Notes under the pieces: model-generated
Seen by the model: the letters and a program-made list of their open reading frames with translations, nothing else
Database searches by the model: none
What the model was told of the DNA's origin: nothing
Assembly: GCA_964017185.1 (NCBI GenBank)
Contig: OZ024875.1
Location: 42,563,486-42,627,485, forward strand
Length of the DNA: 64,000 bases
Source: Rugalucina vietnamica
Lineage: Eukaryota; Mollusca; Bivalvia; Lucinida; Lucinidae
Direction: 5' to 3'
Program-made: the position numbers and the translations under genes
Part shown: in pieces, positions 54,701 to 57,700 of the stretch
How the letters are laid out: every line of letters begins with the position of its first letter
Position numbering within the stretch: the stretch's first letter is position 1

Positions 54701-57700
54701 GATGATGCAAGTGTGGTGAAAATTTGAAACAAATCAGGCAAAAGCTACTCAAGTTATTCAGCAAAGATGTCCAAATGTTGACGGAATGACGGAATGACGG
54801 AATCACGGAGTCACGGAATCACGGAATGACGGAATGACAGAATGACGGAATGACAGACAGGCTGAAAACAGTATACCCCCCTAAAACTTCGTTTTGCGGG
54901 GGGTATAACTAAGGTCATAAGGAGATGGGATCTCAGTCTCAACCAAAAAGACTGGAGAAGCCCAGATCCCGACCTATGACCAATGGTTTACAAGGTCATT
55001 CCTTTGTATGCACACCCTGGAAACTAACACTATGTCAGGAAAGACAGATATCCTACATCAATTTTCATGTGCAAGCTTATAAGTACTTATTGCACTCATG
55101 CCTGCTGGACTTTCTATTCAAACAGGCTTACCTGAATACAAACAGAAGGTTCAACACCTCCAACACGACAGTCATATCACAGGAGGCGAGTAGAGACGTC
55201 AGGTGTTCCATAGAGCTGTACAGGTGCCGAGAGAAACTGTGCTCTATCAGCATGGCTGTGAAGTGTACCACCTTTAGTAGGAGCTGCTTCAGCTGGAATG
55301 AACACGAAACATTGAGTTGTCATACTTTAATCATAAAGACAAGTACATGTGAATGAGCCACAGCATGAGAAAACCAACAACTTTTGAGCATCTAGACTCA
55401 AGACTCAAACAGCTTTAAAATTGTTGAAATTTACTGTAGCTTGAAAAAAAAACAAGAGACACCAACAGTGAGAGGCTATTTGTATGAACATGGCAAATTC
55501 TTAGTATTTCTTACCTCTACATTGCCTGGTTGATCACAGGCTAGGGTCCAAGATTTTTCTGTCTCTTTCTTGCAGGCCTTCTCCAGGACCCCGTCAAATA
55601 AATCCAGCACATCGGCCCAGTGGTACAGTTCACACTGAAATATTAGAAAACATAAGCATCATTTTCCTATGTTTCTACAAACAATAGGCCTACAAATGAG
55701 CCGTCTCGTGGGAAAACCAACAATGTGGTTTTCAAACAGGTCTGACACAAACTGGCCTGTACAACTACAGAAGCAGTAGTGTTTCCCCCAGTCCCAAAAA
55801 AGGGCATGGTAAGGTTGCTAAAAAAAGGGCACTTTTTAACGCGCAGCAACATGTCAAAAGGGGACTTTTAGCGCGCGACAGCAAGCAAAAGGGCCTTTTG
55901 CTTGCTGTGGCGCGCTAAAAGCCCTTAAGGGCACTTTTGAAGTGGTCCTTGGCATGCTATGAGGGCACATTTAAACACAGTTTATTAAATTTAACACTTA
56001 TAATATTTTCTCTGTATTATAAATTTGCTTCTCAGCTTAAATTGTTCTTTCCTCAATTTTCCATATTTCAGGATTCACTTTTACCAGAGACAACTTAGTA
56101 ATTTTCTTTTCACTCTGTTTCACACTACTGTATTATTTTATCATGCACGTCAAAATAAGAGATAACCTCACTCAAGATTTGTTTTTGAAAAGTAAACTAT
56201 TGATACTAATTAACTGGCACACTTATATTACCAGGTAGAACACTCATTTTTCACACCTTTTCTGATAAACAGCTCATTTGGTGTCAACTTTTTTTTTTTT
56301 TTTTTTTTTTTGATTCAGTTTTACGTCCCTTTCAAGCTTTTTCACTCATATCGAGACGAATCAATCGGTAGGTGGGGCGAAAACCGGAGTACCCGGGGAA
56401 AAACCACCTGACACACCCGCAAGCAGAACATGGCTTGTCTCACATATGAATTCGTGCTCCGTGCGAGGCGCGAACCCACATCGGTGAGATGATCGAATGA
56501 TCAAGAGCACTGAAGTCAGCGACCTTAACCACTCGGCCACGGGGGCCGCCTGGTGTCAACTTGGGTAATTGTCATGGAATTATTATCAACATTTGCCACT
56601 GCACTAATTAAGTCTAAAGTGACAATAAACGAGGGATTAAAGCAATCAACAACTGTGGAAGTCATGATCATAAATTTTGCTAAATTTGTTTCTGCAGACT
56701 GCAAGCAAAATATCTTGTAACTTCCTTATTTTTGGTCCGATTTTGACAAACTTTTTACCAAAATGTACGGCACAGAATGTTGAGTCAAAAAAGGGCATGG
56801 CGCTGGGGAAAAAGGGCATGGCGCGGCGCCATAGTAAAAGTGGCTAGGGGAAACACTAAGCAGGCTAGAAGCTTGAAATTTTGGAGTTAAGTATAGGAGG
56901 AATTGTACTATCCGAGTAGCGAAAACAAAGGCGCTGATCAGCTTCGCGGCTCAAATATTTCAAAGTGGCAATATCAGATGAGCCGCATCATGAGAAAACC
57001 GCATTTTTGCATATGCGAAAACAAAGGCGCAGATCAGCTGTGCAGTAACTGCAAAGCTGATCAGCGCCTTTGTTTTCGCTACATGGATGGTACAATTCCA
57101 ATCCTTCTTAAATCCGAAATTTCAAGCATCTAGCTATCTCCTGTAACTGCACAGGCCGGCTTGTGTCGGACCAGGTTCGAAATCCCGAAGACCGGTTTTC
57201 TAACGTCGCGACTCAGATGGTAATGTGTACAAAAATGTACAGCTTAAAGGAAAACAGCTATACATTTTGTCTTATTTTTGATGCAAAACAAAGATTGTGA
57301 GTACTCGTTTGAGCTGCCTCATCTGACATGTACTCATGATAAATGTGTTGAGCATAAACATGAAAAATATTTATTTTCAACATAAATTTTTCATTTTTAC
57401 ATACAAAAAAAAAATCGCTGTTCATTTCATTGGCATCCTTTTGCAATGTCTGTGTCTGATTAACTCCAAAGACAGTTTAAATCCTGACAATTCTGAAGAA
57501 TCACATACCTTTCCATAGCTCCAACTTTTTAATGCCGTAAGTTCTGACAATAAATTCTCCTCTGTAGCTACTTTCAGTCTCTCAATGAGTGGTCTACAAT
57601 CTGCAGGCTGAAAATGGAACAGGATTCTGATTTATATGAGCCGCCTCGTGGGAAAACCAACAATGTGGTTTCCGAACAGGTCCGACACAATCCGGCCTGT

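Larger units (their letters stand above)
48680..54907 (+). mobile_element. Family A element, copy 4, split by F copy 1
   Basis: 5' end ACTAGAAATTGGCTGCAAGC; core units to 49439 ('ttaaaaagaa'); resumes at 53816 ('acaatgaaagccctagg'); four or so more units, a GGAATGAC microsatellite, and the terminal hairpin with TTTTGCGGGGGGTATA. Joining the two parts restores a normal unit. Confidence 0.88.
55698..56952 (+). mobile_element. M-family MITE, copy 21 (TSD AAAT), split by a hAT-like element
   Basis: Left half GAGCCGTCTCGTGGGAAAAC...'ctacagaagcag', right half 'agcaggctagaagcttgaaa ... cgcggctc'. AAAT flanks both outer sides (55694-55697 and 56953-56956). The right part of the core palindrome is also missing. 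Confidence 0.9.

Noticed and set aside
54925-55356. 143-residue plus-strand frame.
   Set aside because: Overlaps HUWE1 exon 4 on the opposite strand, which has a clear conserved protein and splice sites.
56455-56550. Possible functional tRNA-Ser/Leu gene.
   Set aside because: It has A and B boxes but is the head of a SINE with poly-A tail and target duplication; no proper acceptor stem pairing by eye.
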